Shown here one piece after another: positions 25,791 to 33,862 of a stretch of DNA of 64,000 bases; position 1 is the stretch's first letter; each line of letters begins with the position of its first letter. The DNA comes from Rhodocyclaceae bacterium (lineage in GTDB: Bacteria > Pseudomonadota > Gammaproteobacteria > Burkholderiales > CAIKXV01): NCBI GenBank assembly GCA_020248265.1, contig JADCHX010000001.1, positions 110,351 through 174,350 on the forward strand, written 5' to 3'. The position numbers were made by a program, and so were the translations under genes. Below the pieces are notes generated by a model, which was not told where the DNA came from, ran no database searches, and was given only the letters and a program-made list of their open reading frames with translations.

Positions 25791-26664
25791 CGCGCACCCG
25801 CGCGGCACGTTCGCCGATCCACTCGGCCAGCGCGGCCCAGTCGCGTTCGCCCCAGCCGTCGCCGATCGCGGCGAGCATCTGCCCGCGGATCAGCGCGGCC
25901 GTCGGGAGCTCGGTATCCAGTTCCATGGCTGCCTGCATGCTGAGTTCGATGTCCTTGAGCCCCAGGCGCATCGGCAGCAGCGTTTCGCGCGACCGTGCGA
26001 CCAGGTAGCCGCCATAGTACCGGTAGGCGGGTGCGTCGAGGGACGTGTTGACCAGTACCTGCAGGAAGCGCTCCGCCTCGACCCCACCCTTGCTGCACAG
26101 CGCGAACGCCTCGCCCAGCCCCTCGATCACGTTGGCGACCAGGAAATTGCGGGCGATCTTCACCAGGTTGGCCTGTTCCGGGCGCGAGCCGACCTCGAAA
26201 ACCTGGCGGCCGATGGTCTCCAGCGCCGGTCGGCAATCGGCGATCGCTGCGGCATCCCCGGCGACGATCACGTCGAGTTCGCCGCGCGCCGCGAGCGGGG
26301 GGCGGCCGAACAGCGGCACCGACAGGTAGCGGCGTCCGGCTTCGGCGTGGGCGGCCGCCAGCCGGCCGCCCATCGCATAGCTGATCGAGGCCATGCAGGC
26401 ATGAACCGTCTGCAGAGGCAGGCCCGGGATGCGCTTGCCGTCTAGCCAGATCGCCTCGACCGCCTTGTCGTCCGGAACCAGCGTTATCACGAGATCGGTG
26501 TCGAAGGTGTCCTCGAGCGTCGCCGCATGGGTCGCCCCGCCTGCCACCAGCGGCGCGACCGACGCCGGGTCCAGGTCGAACACCCGCAGCGAATGGCCAC
26601 CGTCGAGCAGCCGCCCGCCCAGCGCCGTTCCCATGCGGCCGGTACCGATCAATCCGATCTTCAT
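25783..26664 (-). CDS. NAD(P)-dependent beta-hydroxyacid dehydrogenase (3-hydroxyisobutyrate dehydrogenase-like)
   Basis: A 293-residue enzyme. The N-terminal loop is 'MKIGLIGTGRMGTALGGRLL'. Where the family has its substrate signature DxPVSGG this one has 'RYLSVPLFGRPPLAA', so the substrate loop is altered. The family lysine is present in 'ANLVKIARNFLVANVIEG'. These enzymes oxidise 3-hydroxy acids or reduce short semialdehydes. It is translationally coupled to the GlcD-type flavoprotein (8-bp overlap) and lies 32 bp from the two-domain cupin gene upstream. Confidence 0.88.
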   Translation of the reverse strand: MKIGLIGTGRMGTALGGRLLDGGHSLRVFDLDPASVAPLVAGGATHAATLEDTFDTDLVITLVPDDKAVEAIWLDGKRIPGLPLQTVHACMASISYAMGGRLAAAHAEAGRRYLSVPLFGRPPLAARGELDVIVAGDAAAIADCRPALETIGRQVFEVGSRPEQANLVKIARNFLVANVIEGLGEAFALCSKGGVEAERFLQVLVNTSLDAPAYRYYGGYLVARSRETLLPMRLGLKDIELSMQAAMELDTELPTAALIRGQMLAAIGDGWGERDWAALAEWIGERAARVRDE

Positions 26665-26696
26665 CGTCAGGGCCTCATCTTCAACGCTTCGCCGCT

Positions 26697-27572
26697 CTAA
26701 TTGGCCCGGTTGTGCAGGCGCGACTGCTCGCGTTCGTCGTCGGGCATGTCGTCGATCCGGTGCTCCAGCCAGTCGGTCGAACGCACGCTCGCATAGCGCG
26801 CCCCGCCTTCGGCGGCTGCCAGCCAGAACGGCTGCCCGCGCCGGACGTGCATCACGTCGCCTGGTACCAGCCGGCGCCGCTCACCGTCGAGCGACACCTC
26901 GAGCATGCCGCGCACCATGTAGAAGAACACCTCGTGCGGCGCGGGCGATTCGGCCGTCGGCGCCTGCCCGGCACGCGGCGCATCGACGAACGCGAAAGCA
27001 AGGCGCTCGCCCTCGATCGTCGTCTCGCGGCGCCCGGAGATGGCCGGCGCATCGAACCCCTCGATGACCGGATGGAAGCAGGTGTCGATGCCCTCGACCA
27101 CCATGCTGCTCGACCCCTTTTCGCGATGGCGGGTCGCTCCGTCGCCGCGCTCGCCAAGCTTGCCCTTGCCCTGCTCATGCAGCCGGTTGATCTCGTCGAT
27201 GGTGAGCGCCCGTTCGGGCACCTTCTCGTCGACGGCAAGGCCGACCACGGTCCAGGTCTTGTCCTTCATGTACAGGTAGGACAGGTCGCCATCCTCGGTG
27301 GCGCGCATCGAGTGCCGGGCGAAGGCCGGTGCATGCACGAAGGTGCCGGGCGCCACCACCCGGCGGTCCTTGCCGACCACGGCATTGATCTTCCCGGCGA
27401 CCGGGAAGATCAGCAGTTCGTTCGGATGGTAGTGCAGCTCCGAACCGGTACCCGCGGTCTTGTTGACCAGGCAGAACCACAGGTAGTCACCTTCGATCAC
27501 CGGCCCGCGGGCCGTGGAAAGGTCGGGCGTGAGGTAGCTCTGCTCGATCGCTTCGAACCGGTGGAAAGGCAT
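26697..27572 (-). CDS. Two-domain cupin protein
   Basis: A 291-residue protein; ATG 27572 follows GAGGAGC. Two cupin barrels are visible: residues about 30-125 with 'ELHYHPNELLIFPVAGK' and 'APGTFVHAPAFARHSM', and about 195-270 with 'PHEVFFYMVRGMLEV' and 'VPGDVMHVRRGQPFW'. The first has the HxH and distal His expected for metal; the second keeps little of it. The gentisate 1,2-dioxygenase superfamily has this two-barrel layout, but the sequence does not fit a known member. The single-domain cupin gene begins 9 bp upstream. Confidence 0.85.
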   Translation of the reverse strand: MPFHRFEAIEQSYLTPDLSTARGPVIEGDYLWFCLVNKTAGTGSELHYHPNELLIFPVAGKINAVVGKDRRVVAPGTFVHAPAFARHSMRATEDGDLSYLYMKDKTWTVVGLAVDEKVPERALTIDEINRLHEQGKGKLGERGDGATRHREKGSSSMVVEGIDTCFHPVIEGFDAPAISGRRETTIEGERLAFAFVDAPRAGQAPTAESPAPHEVFFYMVRGMLEVSLDGERRRLVPGDVMHVRRGQPFWLAAAEGGARYASVRSTDWLEHRIDDMPDDEREQSRLHNRAN

Positions 27573-27581
27573 GTTGGCTCC

Positions 27582-28151
27582 TCAGCGTGCTGCAGTCTTC
27601 GTGGACTTCTCTTTCTTCGCCTTCTTCGCACCGGCACCCTTGCCGCGTCCGAAACCCGGCTCGTAGTGCGGGCCGGACATCGTGCCGTCCACCGCCATGC
27701 CGATGATCCCGTGCGAGAGGTCCTTGATGGCGATGAAGATCACGTCCTCGTCCGGGGTGGACACCAGCGTATGCGGTGCATTGGCCGGGATGTAGATCAT
27801 CGAGCCGGCCTTGGCAACCACTGGCTTGCCGTTGACCGAACCCTTCAGCGTGCCCTTCACCACGTAGTTGAACTGTTCGTTCGGATGCGTATGCATGCGC
27901 GAGCCGGTACCGCGCGGCTTGTCGATCCAGCCCACCAGCATGCGGTCTCCCTCGACCACGCCGCCGGCCGAGGTGGAGTACCCGGTACCAGCCGGCACCT
28001 TGGTGAGCTTGGACATCTTGAACAGGTAACCGTTGGAGCCGCCCGCCTTCAACGCGCCCTTGGTCTTGGTCTTCGAGGAGCGCTTCGCCGGTGCTGCCTT
28101 GCTCACGACCTTGCGTACGACAGTCTTCTTCTTCGCTGCGGTGGCTTTCAT
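27582..28151 (-). CDS. Cupin protein with basic lysine/alanine-rich tails
   Basis: A 189-residue protein. ATG 28151 is preferred because AAAGGA is 5 bases upstream; the ATG at 28157 overlaps that site. The middle (about 45-165) is one cupin barrel: 'GSRMHTHPNEQFNYVVKGT' and 'AKAGSMIYIPANAPHTLV', with the full HxH, Glu and distal His set. Both ends are basic and of low complexity: residues 1-38 ('ATAAKKKTVVRK') and the last 25 ('GAGAKKAKKEKSTKT'). Such tails resemble histone H1-like proteins and recur on the amidohydrolase at 14,050. Its barrel is like the first one of the neighbouring two-domain cupin. Confidence 0.85.
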   Translation of the reverse strand: MKATAAKKKTVVRKVVSKAAPAKRSSKTKTKGALKAGGSNGYLFKMSKLTKVPAGTGYSTSAGGVVEGDRMLVGWIDKPRGTGSRMHTHPNEQFNYVVKGTLKGSVNGKPVVAKAGSMIYIPANAPHTLVSTPDEDVIFIAIKDLSHGIIGMAVDGTMSGPHYEPGFGRGKGAGAKKAKKEKSTKTAAR

Positions 28152-28205
28152 CTGCATCCTTTCGTGTTCACGGGGAAAAATCGGAGCGAGGCTGTTCGGG
28201 GCCTG

Positions 28206-29231
28206 TCAGTCGTCGGTGATCTTCGCTTCGCGTATGACTTTGCCGAAGCGTGCGATCTCGCTGTCGACGAAGGTGCGGAAGGCGGCTGGCGTTTCGCTGG
28301 TGACAACGGCCACCCCGCCGCCGAGCAGGCGTTCGGCGACCTCGGGCTGCGCCATCGCCTTGTTCACGGCGTCGAAAAGGCGCGCCACGACCGGCGCCGG
28401 CGTGCCGCGCGGCGTGAACACGCCCTGCCAGGAGCCGATCTTCATGTCGGGGAAACCGGCCTCGACCATGGTCGGCACGTCAGGCAGGCCGGCGACGCGC
28501 GCGGGCGCGACGACGCCGAGCAGGCGCAGCTTGCCCTGGCGCGCGAAGTTGACCGTCGAAGACAACGTGAGGAAAGCGACCTGAGTCTCGCCCCCCATCA
28601 GCGAGGCTGCCGCCGGACCCGCACCGCCCTTGTACGGCACATGCACCATGCGCGTCCCGGTCGCACGCATCAGCAGTTCGGTCTCGAGCCGGTTCGCGCT
28701 GCCCGCGCCGGACGAGGCGAAGTTGTACTTGTCCGGATGCGCACGCAGCAGGGCGACCAGTTCCTTCACCGACGTGGCCGGCACCGACGGATGCGTGACC
28801 AGCGAGCCCGGCACGTCGACCACCTGGCTCACCGGCACGAAGCTGCGCGTGGGATGGTGCGCGAACTTCGGATAGAGCGACGGATTGATCGCCATGGTGC
28901 CGACATTGCCGAGCAGCAGCGTGTGCCCGTCTGGCGATGCCGTGGCGGCGACCTCGACGCCGATATTGCCGGCGGCACCAGTGCGGTTGTCGATCACCAC
29001 CTGCTGCCCAAGTTCGGCGGACAGCCTGGGCTGGATGATGCGGCCGACGAAATCGGATGCACCGCCCGGTGCGAACGGCACCACCACGCGCACCGGACGC
29101 TGCGGCCACGCCTGGGCAGGAGAAGCGGCGACGGCCGGCAGGGCGACCACGGCGAGCATCGCCACGACCATTCCGGCAACGGCAGGCAGGTGCCGGCGAT
29201 GGATGCTTCGAGTACGTGTATGCATGCTCAT
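28206..29231 (-). CDS. Bug/TctC-family solute-binding protein
   Basis: A 341-residue receptor. ATG 29231 overlaps the stop of the upstream Bug by 4 bp (ATGA). The signal peptide ends at 'AASPAQAWP'. Landmarks: 'VRVVVPFAPGGASDFVGR', 'VIDNRTGAAGNIG', 'SFVPVSQVVDVP', 'VHVPYKGGAGPAAAS' and 'PTMVEAGFPDM'. It is the second of a coupled receptor pair, 54 bp before the tailed cupin, so cupins and receptors may form one transcript. Confidence 0.91.
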   Translation of the reverse strand: MSMHTRTRSIHRRHLPAVAGMVVAMLAVVALPAVAASPAQAWPQRPVRVVVPFAPGGASDFVGRIIQPRLSAELGQQVVIDNRTGAAGNIGVEVAATASPDGHTLLLGNVGTMAINPSLYPKFAHHPTRSFVPVSQVVDVPGSLVTHPSVPATSVKELVALLRAHPDKYNFASSGAGSANRLETELLMRATGTRMVHVPYKGGAGPAAASLMGGETQVAFLTLSSTVNFARQGKLRLLGVVAPARVAGLPDVPTMVEAGFPDMKIGSWQGVFTPRGTPAPVVARLFDAVNKAMAQPEVAERLLGGGVAVVTSETPAAFRTFVDSEIARFGKVIREAKITDD

Positions 29232-30253
29232 TGCGCCCGGATGTTCTGCGCCTTGATCAGTGCACCGAACGCCGCCATCTCGCTCTTCACCAGCGCGGCG
29301 AGTTCCGCAGGCGTGCTGCTGACCGCCTCGACGCCAAGCGCGGTGAACCGGTCCCGGACTTCCGCACCCTGCAGCGCCTTCACGAGCGTGGCGTTCATCT
29401 GCGCGATGATCGGCGCCGGCGTTCCGGCAGTGACGAACAGCCCCCACCAGTTCGCGATGTCAAAACTGGGCAACACCTCGCTCACCGTCGGCATGTCGGG
29501 CAGCAGCGGGAAGCGCTGCCCGGAGGTGACGGCCAGCGCCCGCAGCTTGCCTGCCTTGACCTGGGTCAGCGCCGGGGCCATGTCCGAGAACACCACCTTG
29601 ACTTCGTTGGCGACCAGCGCATTCATCGTCAGCGGCATGCCCTTGTAGGCGATGTGCGCCATCTCGGTGCTGGTCATGCTCTTGAACATCTCGGTGGCGA
29701 GGTGGGCGATGGTGCCGATGCCCGACGAACCATAGTCGACCTTGCCGCCTTCGGACTTGACCCAGGCGACCAGCTCCTTCATCGACTTCACCGGCACCGT
29801 GGGGTGTACCACCACGAGCTGTGGCGCGCGTGCGACCAGCGTCACCGGCGCGAAGTCCCGCAGCGAATCGTAGTTGACCTTGATCAGCAGCGGATTGGTC
29901 GAGATCGGGGCCGCGTTACCGACGAACACGGTGTAGCCGTCGGGCGGCGTCTTGGCCGCGATCTCTGCGCCGAGACTGCCGCCCGCCCCCGGTCGGCTGT
30001 CGACCAGGACCGGCTGTCCCCACGCCTCGGTCATCTTCTGGCCCATGACGCGCGCGATGATGTCCGACGTGCCCGCAGGCGGGAACGGCACGATCATGCG
30101 GATCGGCTTGGCGGGAAACGCGGGCGCCTGTGCGATGGCAGCGCCAGAGCCGACCCCGACGAGCGCCGCACACAGCGCGGCTGCGCTGGTGCACAGCGTG
30201 GACGGCGCATTCCAGCGACGCTGGGCGCCGGGCGAACAGATGGTGTTCATCAT
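29228..30253 (-). CDS. Bug/TctC-family solute-binding protein
   Basis: A 341-residue receptor from ATG 30253, preceded by AAAGGAGGAA; a second ATG follows directly. The signal peptide ends at 'SGAAIAQAP'. Landmarks: 'IRMIVPFPPAGTSDIIAR', 'LVDSRPGAGGSLG', 'DFAPVTLVARAP', 'AHIAYKGMPLTMNA' and 'PTVSEVLPSFD'. It is coupled to the next Bug through a 4-bp overlap and lies 93 bp downstream of the SDR gene. Confidence 0.91.
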   Translation of the reverse strand: MMNTICSPGAQRRWNAPSTLCTSAAALCAALVGVGSGAAIAQAPAFPAKPIRMIVPFPPAGTSDIIARVMGQKMTEAWGQPVLVDSRPGAGGSLGAEIAAKTPPDGYTVFVGNAAPISTNPLLIKVNYDSLRDFAPVTLVARAPQLVVVHPTVPVKSMKELVAWVKSEGGKVDYGSSGIGTIAHLATEMFKSMTSTEMAHIAYKGMPLTMNALVANEVKVVFSDMAPALTQVKAGKLRALAVTSGQRFPLLPDMPTVSEVLPSFDIANWWGLFVTAGTPAPIIAQMNATLVKALQGAEVRDRFTALGVEAVSSTPAELAALVKSEMAAFGALIKAQNIRAQ

Positions 30254-30346
30254 GCTTCCTCCTTTGGACGACATGTGCGCCTGCGCGCTGGACGTTCCGG
30301 TCTCTGCCGGCTCCGTTCCCCCTGCACTACGTGCTGCTGCCCCCGT

Positions 30347-31078
30347 TCATTGGCCGCCCGTCCCGGTAACGCTGGTGCCACCACAGACGTACAGCAGCTG
30401 GCCGGTGACATACCCGCTGCGCCGGTCGAGCAGGAACCCGGCGGCATGGGCGATGTCCTCGGGCGTCCCCACACGCCCGACGAGGATTCCGTCGATCACC
30501 CGCTGGCGCTGCGTACTGCCCGGCGGATGGCCGTTGTCGAAGAGTTCCGACGCGACGGGACCGGGCGCGATCGCATTGACCGTCACGCCGTCGGCCCCCG
30601 CCTCGACCGCCAGCGAGTTCGTCAGCCCGACCAGCCCCGCCTTGGTGGTGGCATAAGCCGCGCGGCCGACCTTCCCCAGCATCGCGCGCGAGGCAATGTT
30701 CAGGATGCGGCCGTAGCGCGCTGCGCGCATACCCGGCAGGAAAGCCTGCGCGAGCACGATCGCCGCCGCGAGGTTTATCGAGAACACCTGGTCGAGGTCT
30801 TCGTCGGTGACCTGCTCGATCCGGCCGGGCCGGTTCACCCCCGCGTTGTTCACCAGGTAGCGCACCGGGTGGGCCTGAGCCACCTCGGCCGCGACCTGCC
30901 GCGCCGCCGTACGGTCGGAAAGGTCCACCGCACGGAAGGACAGCCGGGGATGGGTGTACGACGGCGGCCGCCGCTGCAGAGTGACCACGTCGTGGCCCTG
31001 CTCGAGCAGCACCCGGGCGATCGCCGCGCCGATGCCGGCGCTAGCCCCGGTGACCACCGCCGTTTCCCCCGTGGCCAT
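30347..31078 (-). CDS. Short-chain dehydrogenase/reductase (SDR)
   Basis: A 243-residue classical SDR. The cofactor loop is 'VVTGASAGIGAAIAR' (TGxxxGxG), followed by 'LVNNAGVNRPG', catalytic Ser130 in 'ILNIAS' and 'AAYATTKAGL' (Tyr142, Lys146). The last part, 'GYVTGQLLYVCGG', is typical of 3-oxoacyl-ACP-reductase-like SDRs. An arginine pair after the second strand ('TLQRRPPS') suggests preference for NADPH. It lies 3 bp after the stop of the amidohydrolase gene, so the two are surely co-transcribed and probably act on one substrate. Confidence 0.9.
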   Translation of the reverse strand: MATGETAVVTGASAGIGAAIARVLLEQGHDVVTLQRRPPSYTHPRLSFRAVDLSDRTAARQVAAEVAQAHPVRYLVNNAGVNRPGRIEQVTDEDLDQVFSINLAAAIVLAQAFLPGMRAARYGRILNIASRAMLGKVGRAAYATTKAGLVGLTNSLAVEAGADGVTVNAIAPGPVASELFDNGHPPGSTQRQRVIDGILVGRVGTPEDIAHAAGFLLDRRSGYVTGQLLYVCGGTSVTGTGGQ

Positions 31079-31081
31079 CGG

Positions 31082-32443
31082 TTACAGGTAGTCCATGATC
31101 TTCCAGCTGCCGGGCGCGGCATTGACCACGTTCTTCGAATGCCCGGGTCGGCGGTCCGCGTAGACCTTGCCTTCCTTCATCACGATCTGGATGTTCTGCT
31201 TCGCCTGCAGGCACTTGATGTCCGCCAGCGGATCGCCGTCCACAGCGATGAGGTCGGCGAGCTTGCCGGCCTCGAGCGTACCCAGGTCACGGTCGAGCTT
31301 CAGTGCTCGCGCGGCATTGAGCGTGGCCGTCTGCAGCGCATGCATCGGTTGCATGCCAAGGTCGACATACAGCCCGAGCTCGCGCGCGTTGGTCCCCATC
31401 TCGGGATCGAAGCCCATGTCGGTGCCCATCGCGATGTTCACGCCCCTGGCGTACATCTTCTGGAAGGTGTCGAAGCAGTTCTGCTGGATGCTCTTCATCT
31501 TCTTGATCACGAACATCGACGTGCCCTGCTCACGGCGCAGTTCGATCGCATGGTCGGTGCGGTGGGAGAGCGTCGGCGTCACGTACACGCCTGACTCGCA
31601 GATCAGGTCGATGGTCTCGTCCTCGTGGAACACCATGTGCTCGAGCGTATCGGCACCAGCCTTCAGCGCCATGCGCTGCGCGGATGGCGTGAAGCAGTGC
31701 ACCGCACAGGGCTTGTGCATCGCATGCGCCTCGTCGACCAGCGCGTCGAGTTCCTCCTGCGTCATGTTCCGGATGTCCGGCTCTTCCTTGTCCGTACCAC
31801 CCCCGCCCGAAGCGCAGGTCTTTATGATGTCGCACCCGGCGAGCATGTTCGTGCGCGCCAGCTTGCGCAGTTCCCACGGCCCATCGGCCGTCTGGAAGCC
31901 CACGCGCAGCGCGGCGCGCGGCTGGATCAGGTCGAGGTGGGAGCCGGTGATCGAGGTGAAGGCGGCCACGAGCATGCGCGGCCCCTCGAGGATGCCGGCG
32001 TCGAACGCGTCACGGATCGCACAGGCCTCGTTGACCAGCAGCCCCCGGCTCGCCGCCAGCCCCATGTCGCGCAGCGTGGTGAAGCCCATGTCGAAGCAGA
32101 GCTGCGCATGGAACACGCCATACATCTGCTGCAGCTCGGGCGTGATCTCCCACTGCGCGACCCGGAAGTTGTGGAAGGTCAGGCAGTTGAACATCATCGT
32201 GTGGATGTGGCAGTCGAGCATGCCTGGCATCAGCGTGGCGCCGCCGCAGTCGAGCACCTGCGCGCCCTCGGGTATCCGGATCGACTGCCGGTTGCCGACG
32301 GCGAAGATGCGCTTGCCGCGGATCTCCACCACCGCATCGCGGATCGGCTCCGCGCCGGTGCAGTCGATCAGCCGCGCGCCCGTCACGAACAACGGGGTCG
32401 CGTCTGCGCCGGTGTCCCCGGGCTGGGGTTCGTTCCTGCTCAT
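31082..32443 (-). CDS. Amidohydrolase (imidazolonepropionase/prolidase-like)
   Basis: A 453-residue metal-dependent hydrolase. ATG 32443 follows GAGGAGG. The urease-fold features are in order: an N-terminal beta-domain with 'FVTGARLIDCTGAEPI', then 'GMLDCHIHTMMFN' (HxH), 'IIKTCASGGGGTD' (position of the carboxylated lysine), 'AVHCFTPSAQRM', 'LEHMVFHED' and 'IAMGTDMGFDP' (metal Asp). This set matches Xaa-Pro dipeptidase/imidazolonepropionase-like hydrolases, which open cyclic or linear amides. It has no signal peptide and is followed by the SDR with a 3-bp gap. The substrate is unknown. Confidence 0.9.
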   Translation of the reverse strand: MSRNEPQPGDTGADATPLFVTGARLIDCTGAEPIRDAVVEIRGKRIFAVGNRQSIRIPEGAQVLDCGGATLMPGMLDCHIHTMMFNCLTFHNFRVAQWEITPELQQMYGVFHAQLCFDMGFTTLRDMGLAASRGLLVNEACAIRDAFDAGILEGPRMLVAAFTSITGSHLDLIQPRAALRVGFQTADGPWELRKLARTNMLAGCDIIKTCASGGGGTDKEEPDIRNMTQEELDALVDEAHAMHKPCAVHCFTPSAQRMALKAGADTLEHMVFHEDETIDLICESGVYVTPTLSHRTDHAIELRREQGTSMFVIKKMKSIQQNCFDTFQKMYARGVNIAMGTDMGFDPEMGTNARELGLYVDLGMQPMHALQTATLNAARALKLDRDLGTLEAGKLADLIAVDGDPLADIKCLQAKQNIQIVMKEGKVYADRRPGHSKNVVNAAPGSWKIMDYL

Positions 32444-32511
32444 GGGTACTGCCTCCTCTGGAATGCCGTCGTCCGTGCTGCATGGCCCGGGCGTCCGGCC
32501 GGATGTTCCCT

Positions 32512-32528
32512 GCCCCGTTCTGCGGGGC
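32512..32528. terminator. Hairpin between CobW-like and amidohydrolase genes
   Basis: GCCCCG at 32512-32517 and CGGGGC at 32523-32528 flank a 5-base loop, a perfect 6-pair stem 12 bp after the CobW-like stop on the minus strand. No T-run follows, so termination would be Rho-dependent or partial. Confidence 0.3.
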
Positions 32529-32540
32529 GCTGCCTCCGCG

Positions 32541-33740
32541 TCAGCGGAAGGCCTCCATCACGCGCCGGAACGCCTCGTAGCGTTCCGGCCTGAGCACGGT
32601 GTTCCTGCGATCGCGCCCCGCCTCGATCCGGAACGCATCGAACGTGGCGGTGATGTCCGCCTCGCGCATGCCGCGGGCAATCACCACCAGCCGGGTGCGC
32701 CGGTCCTCGTCGGGCCAGCCTTCGAGTTCGACCGGTTCGCTGATCACCCGCTGCACCGCATGGATCGCCACGGGGCGTCCCTCGACGTTGACGATGCCCT
32801 TCACGCGCAGCAACCCGGCACCACGGAAGCCGGCGAGCAGGTTCAGCCAGAGCACCAGCCCGGGCCGCGTGACCTCGCCTTCGTGAACGAGCGACAGCGT
32901 CCGGATCGCCGGATCGGTCGGCCCGCCAGGCGCCGCGGCCGACTGCTGCAGTTCGGCGAGCCAGGCGCGGGCATCGCGTGGGCCGGCCTGGTCGGACCAT
33001 GCGCTGGCGGCGAGCAGTGCCTCCACCCCCACCCGGCCGTGCGCGGCGGTGAACAGCCGTGCGCCCGGGTTGAGCGCCGCGACGCGGGCGCGCAGCGTAT
33101 CGATGGCATCCTCGTCGGCCAGGTCGCTCTTGCTGATCACCACCGTGTCCGCGACGGCAAGCTGCTTCAGCGATTCCGGATGGCGCGCGAGGGATTCCTC
33201 GCCCATCAGGCCATCCACGACGGTGATCACCGAACGCAGCGCGAAGCGGCGGGCGATCGCCTCGTCGGTCAGCAACAACTGCACGACTGGCACCGGATCC
33301 GCGAGGCCCGAGGTCTCGATCAGCACGCAGTCGAACTGGTGTTCGGGGCCGTCGTCACGGCTCGCATCGAGGTCCAGCAGGCGCGCTGCGATCTCGTCGT
33401 GCACGTGTCCGCAGATGCAGCCGCTGTCGACCAGGCGCACGCGCTTGGACGGCGCCTCGATCAGGACATGGTCGACGCCGACCTCGCCGTATTCGCCGAC
33501 CACGACCGCCGCCTGGGACAGCGCCGCATCCTTCAGCAGGCGGTTGACCAGCGTGGTCTTGCCGCTGCCAAGGAACCCGGTGATCACCCACACCGGTACC
33601 GGGCCGTCGCGATGCCCCTGCGCCGGCGTGGCGTCGCCCGCAAGCGCGCAGGATCCGTCGTGGACGTGGCCGGCGTGCGCGTGGTTTGCCCCGGTGTGCG
33701 CATCCGGTTCCTGCTGCCGTAGGTTCTCGATCTGGATCAC
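32541..33740 (-). CDS. CobW/COG0523-family GTPase with histidine-rich N-terminus
   Basis: A 399-residue metallochaperone-type GTPase if GTG 33740 is used; TTG 33794 is an alternative. After a histidine-rich leader (about residues 10-45, with 'HAHAGHVHDG') comes the Walker A loop 'TGFLGSGKTTLVNRLL', then 'ETSGLADP' and the guanine motif 'SKSDLADED'. The metal site, usually CxCC, reads 'GCICGHVHDE': the last cysteine is replaced by Gly and followed by two His. The C-terminal CobW domain is complete. Family members deliver zinc, cobalt or iron to target enzymes. The neighbours include Fe(II) dioxygenases and an amidohydrolase, possible clients (inference). Confidence 0.88.
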   Translation of the reverse strand: MIQIENLRQQEPDAHTGANHAHAGHVHDGSCALAGDATPAQGHRDGPVPVWVITGFLGSGKTTLVNRLLKDAALSQAAVVVGEYGEVGVDHVLIEAPSKRVRLVDSGCICGHVHDEIAARLLDLDASRDDGPEHQFDCVLIETSGLADPVPVVQLLLTDEAIARRFALRSVITVVDGLMGEESLARHPESLKQLAVADTVVISKSDLADEDAIDTLRARVAALNPGARLFTAAHGRVGVEALLAASAWSDQAGPRDARAWLAELQQSAAAPGGPTDPAIRTLSLVHEGEVTRPGLVLWLNLLAGFRGAGLLRVKGIVNVEGRPVAIHAVQRVISEPVELEGWPDEDRRTRLVVIARGMREADITATFDAFRIEAGRDRRNTVLRPERYEAFRRVMEAFR

Positions 33741-33819
33741 AAGCGTCTCGCTTCCCGTTCTGAGACCGAGGCTAGCCCGGCGCTCTCTCCGCAATCAATA
33801 TGGCAGCGGCAATGAGACC

Positions 33820-33836
33820 CATAGGCACCGCCTATG
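33820..33836. promoter_or_regulatory. 17-bp palindrome upstream of the CobW-like gene
   Basis: CATAGGC at 33820-33826 and GCCTATG at 33830-33836, a perfect 7-bp inverted repeat with a 3-base centre, lies about 80 bp upstream of GTG 33740 and 27 bp after the stop of the TauD-like gene. It could be an operator for a metal-responsive regulator or a small hairpin at the end of the dioxygenase transcript. It does not match the Zur consensus I know. Confidence 0.35.
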
Positions 33837-33862
33837 CATGGCAATCCAGCCCCGGACACAGC

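Noticed and set aside
26712..29648. A 978-codon open frame on the plus strand opposite several genes
   Set aside because: It is antisense to the two cupins, the Bug pair and their gaps; the translation is arginine/histidine-rich and low in complexity, as expected for a shadow frame in GC-rich DNA.
29057..31594. An 845-codon plus-strand open frame
   Set aside because: Antisense shadow of a Bug, SDR and amidohydrolase genes, all of which have clear family motifs on the minus strand.
31167..33722. An 851-codon plus-strand open frame, Ser/Met rich
   Set aside because: Lies opposite the amidohydrolase and CobW genes; no motif in it resembles a family.
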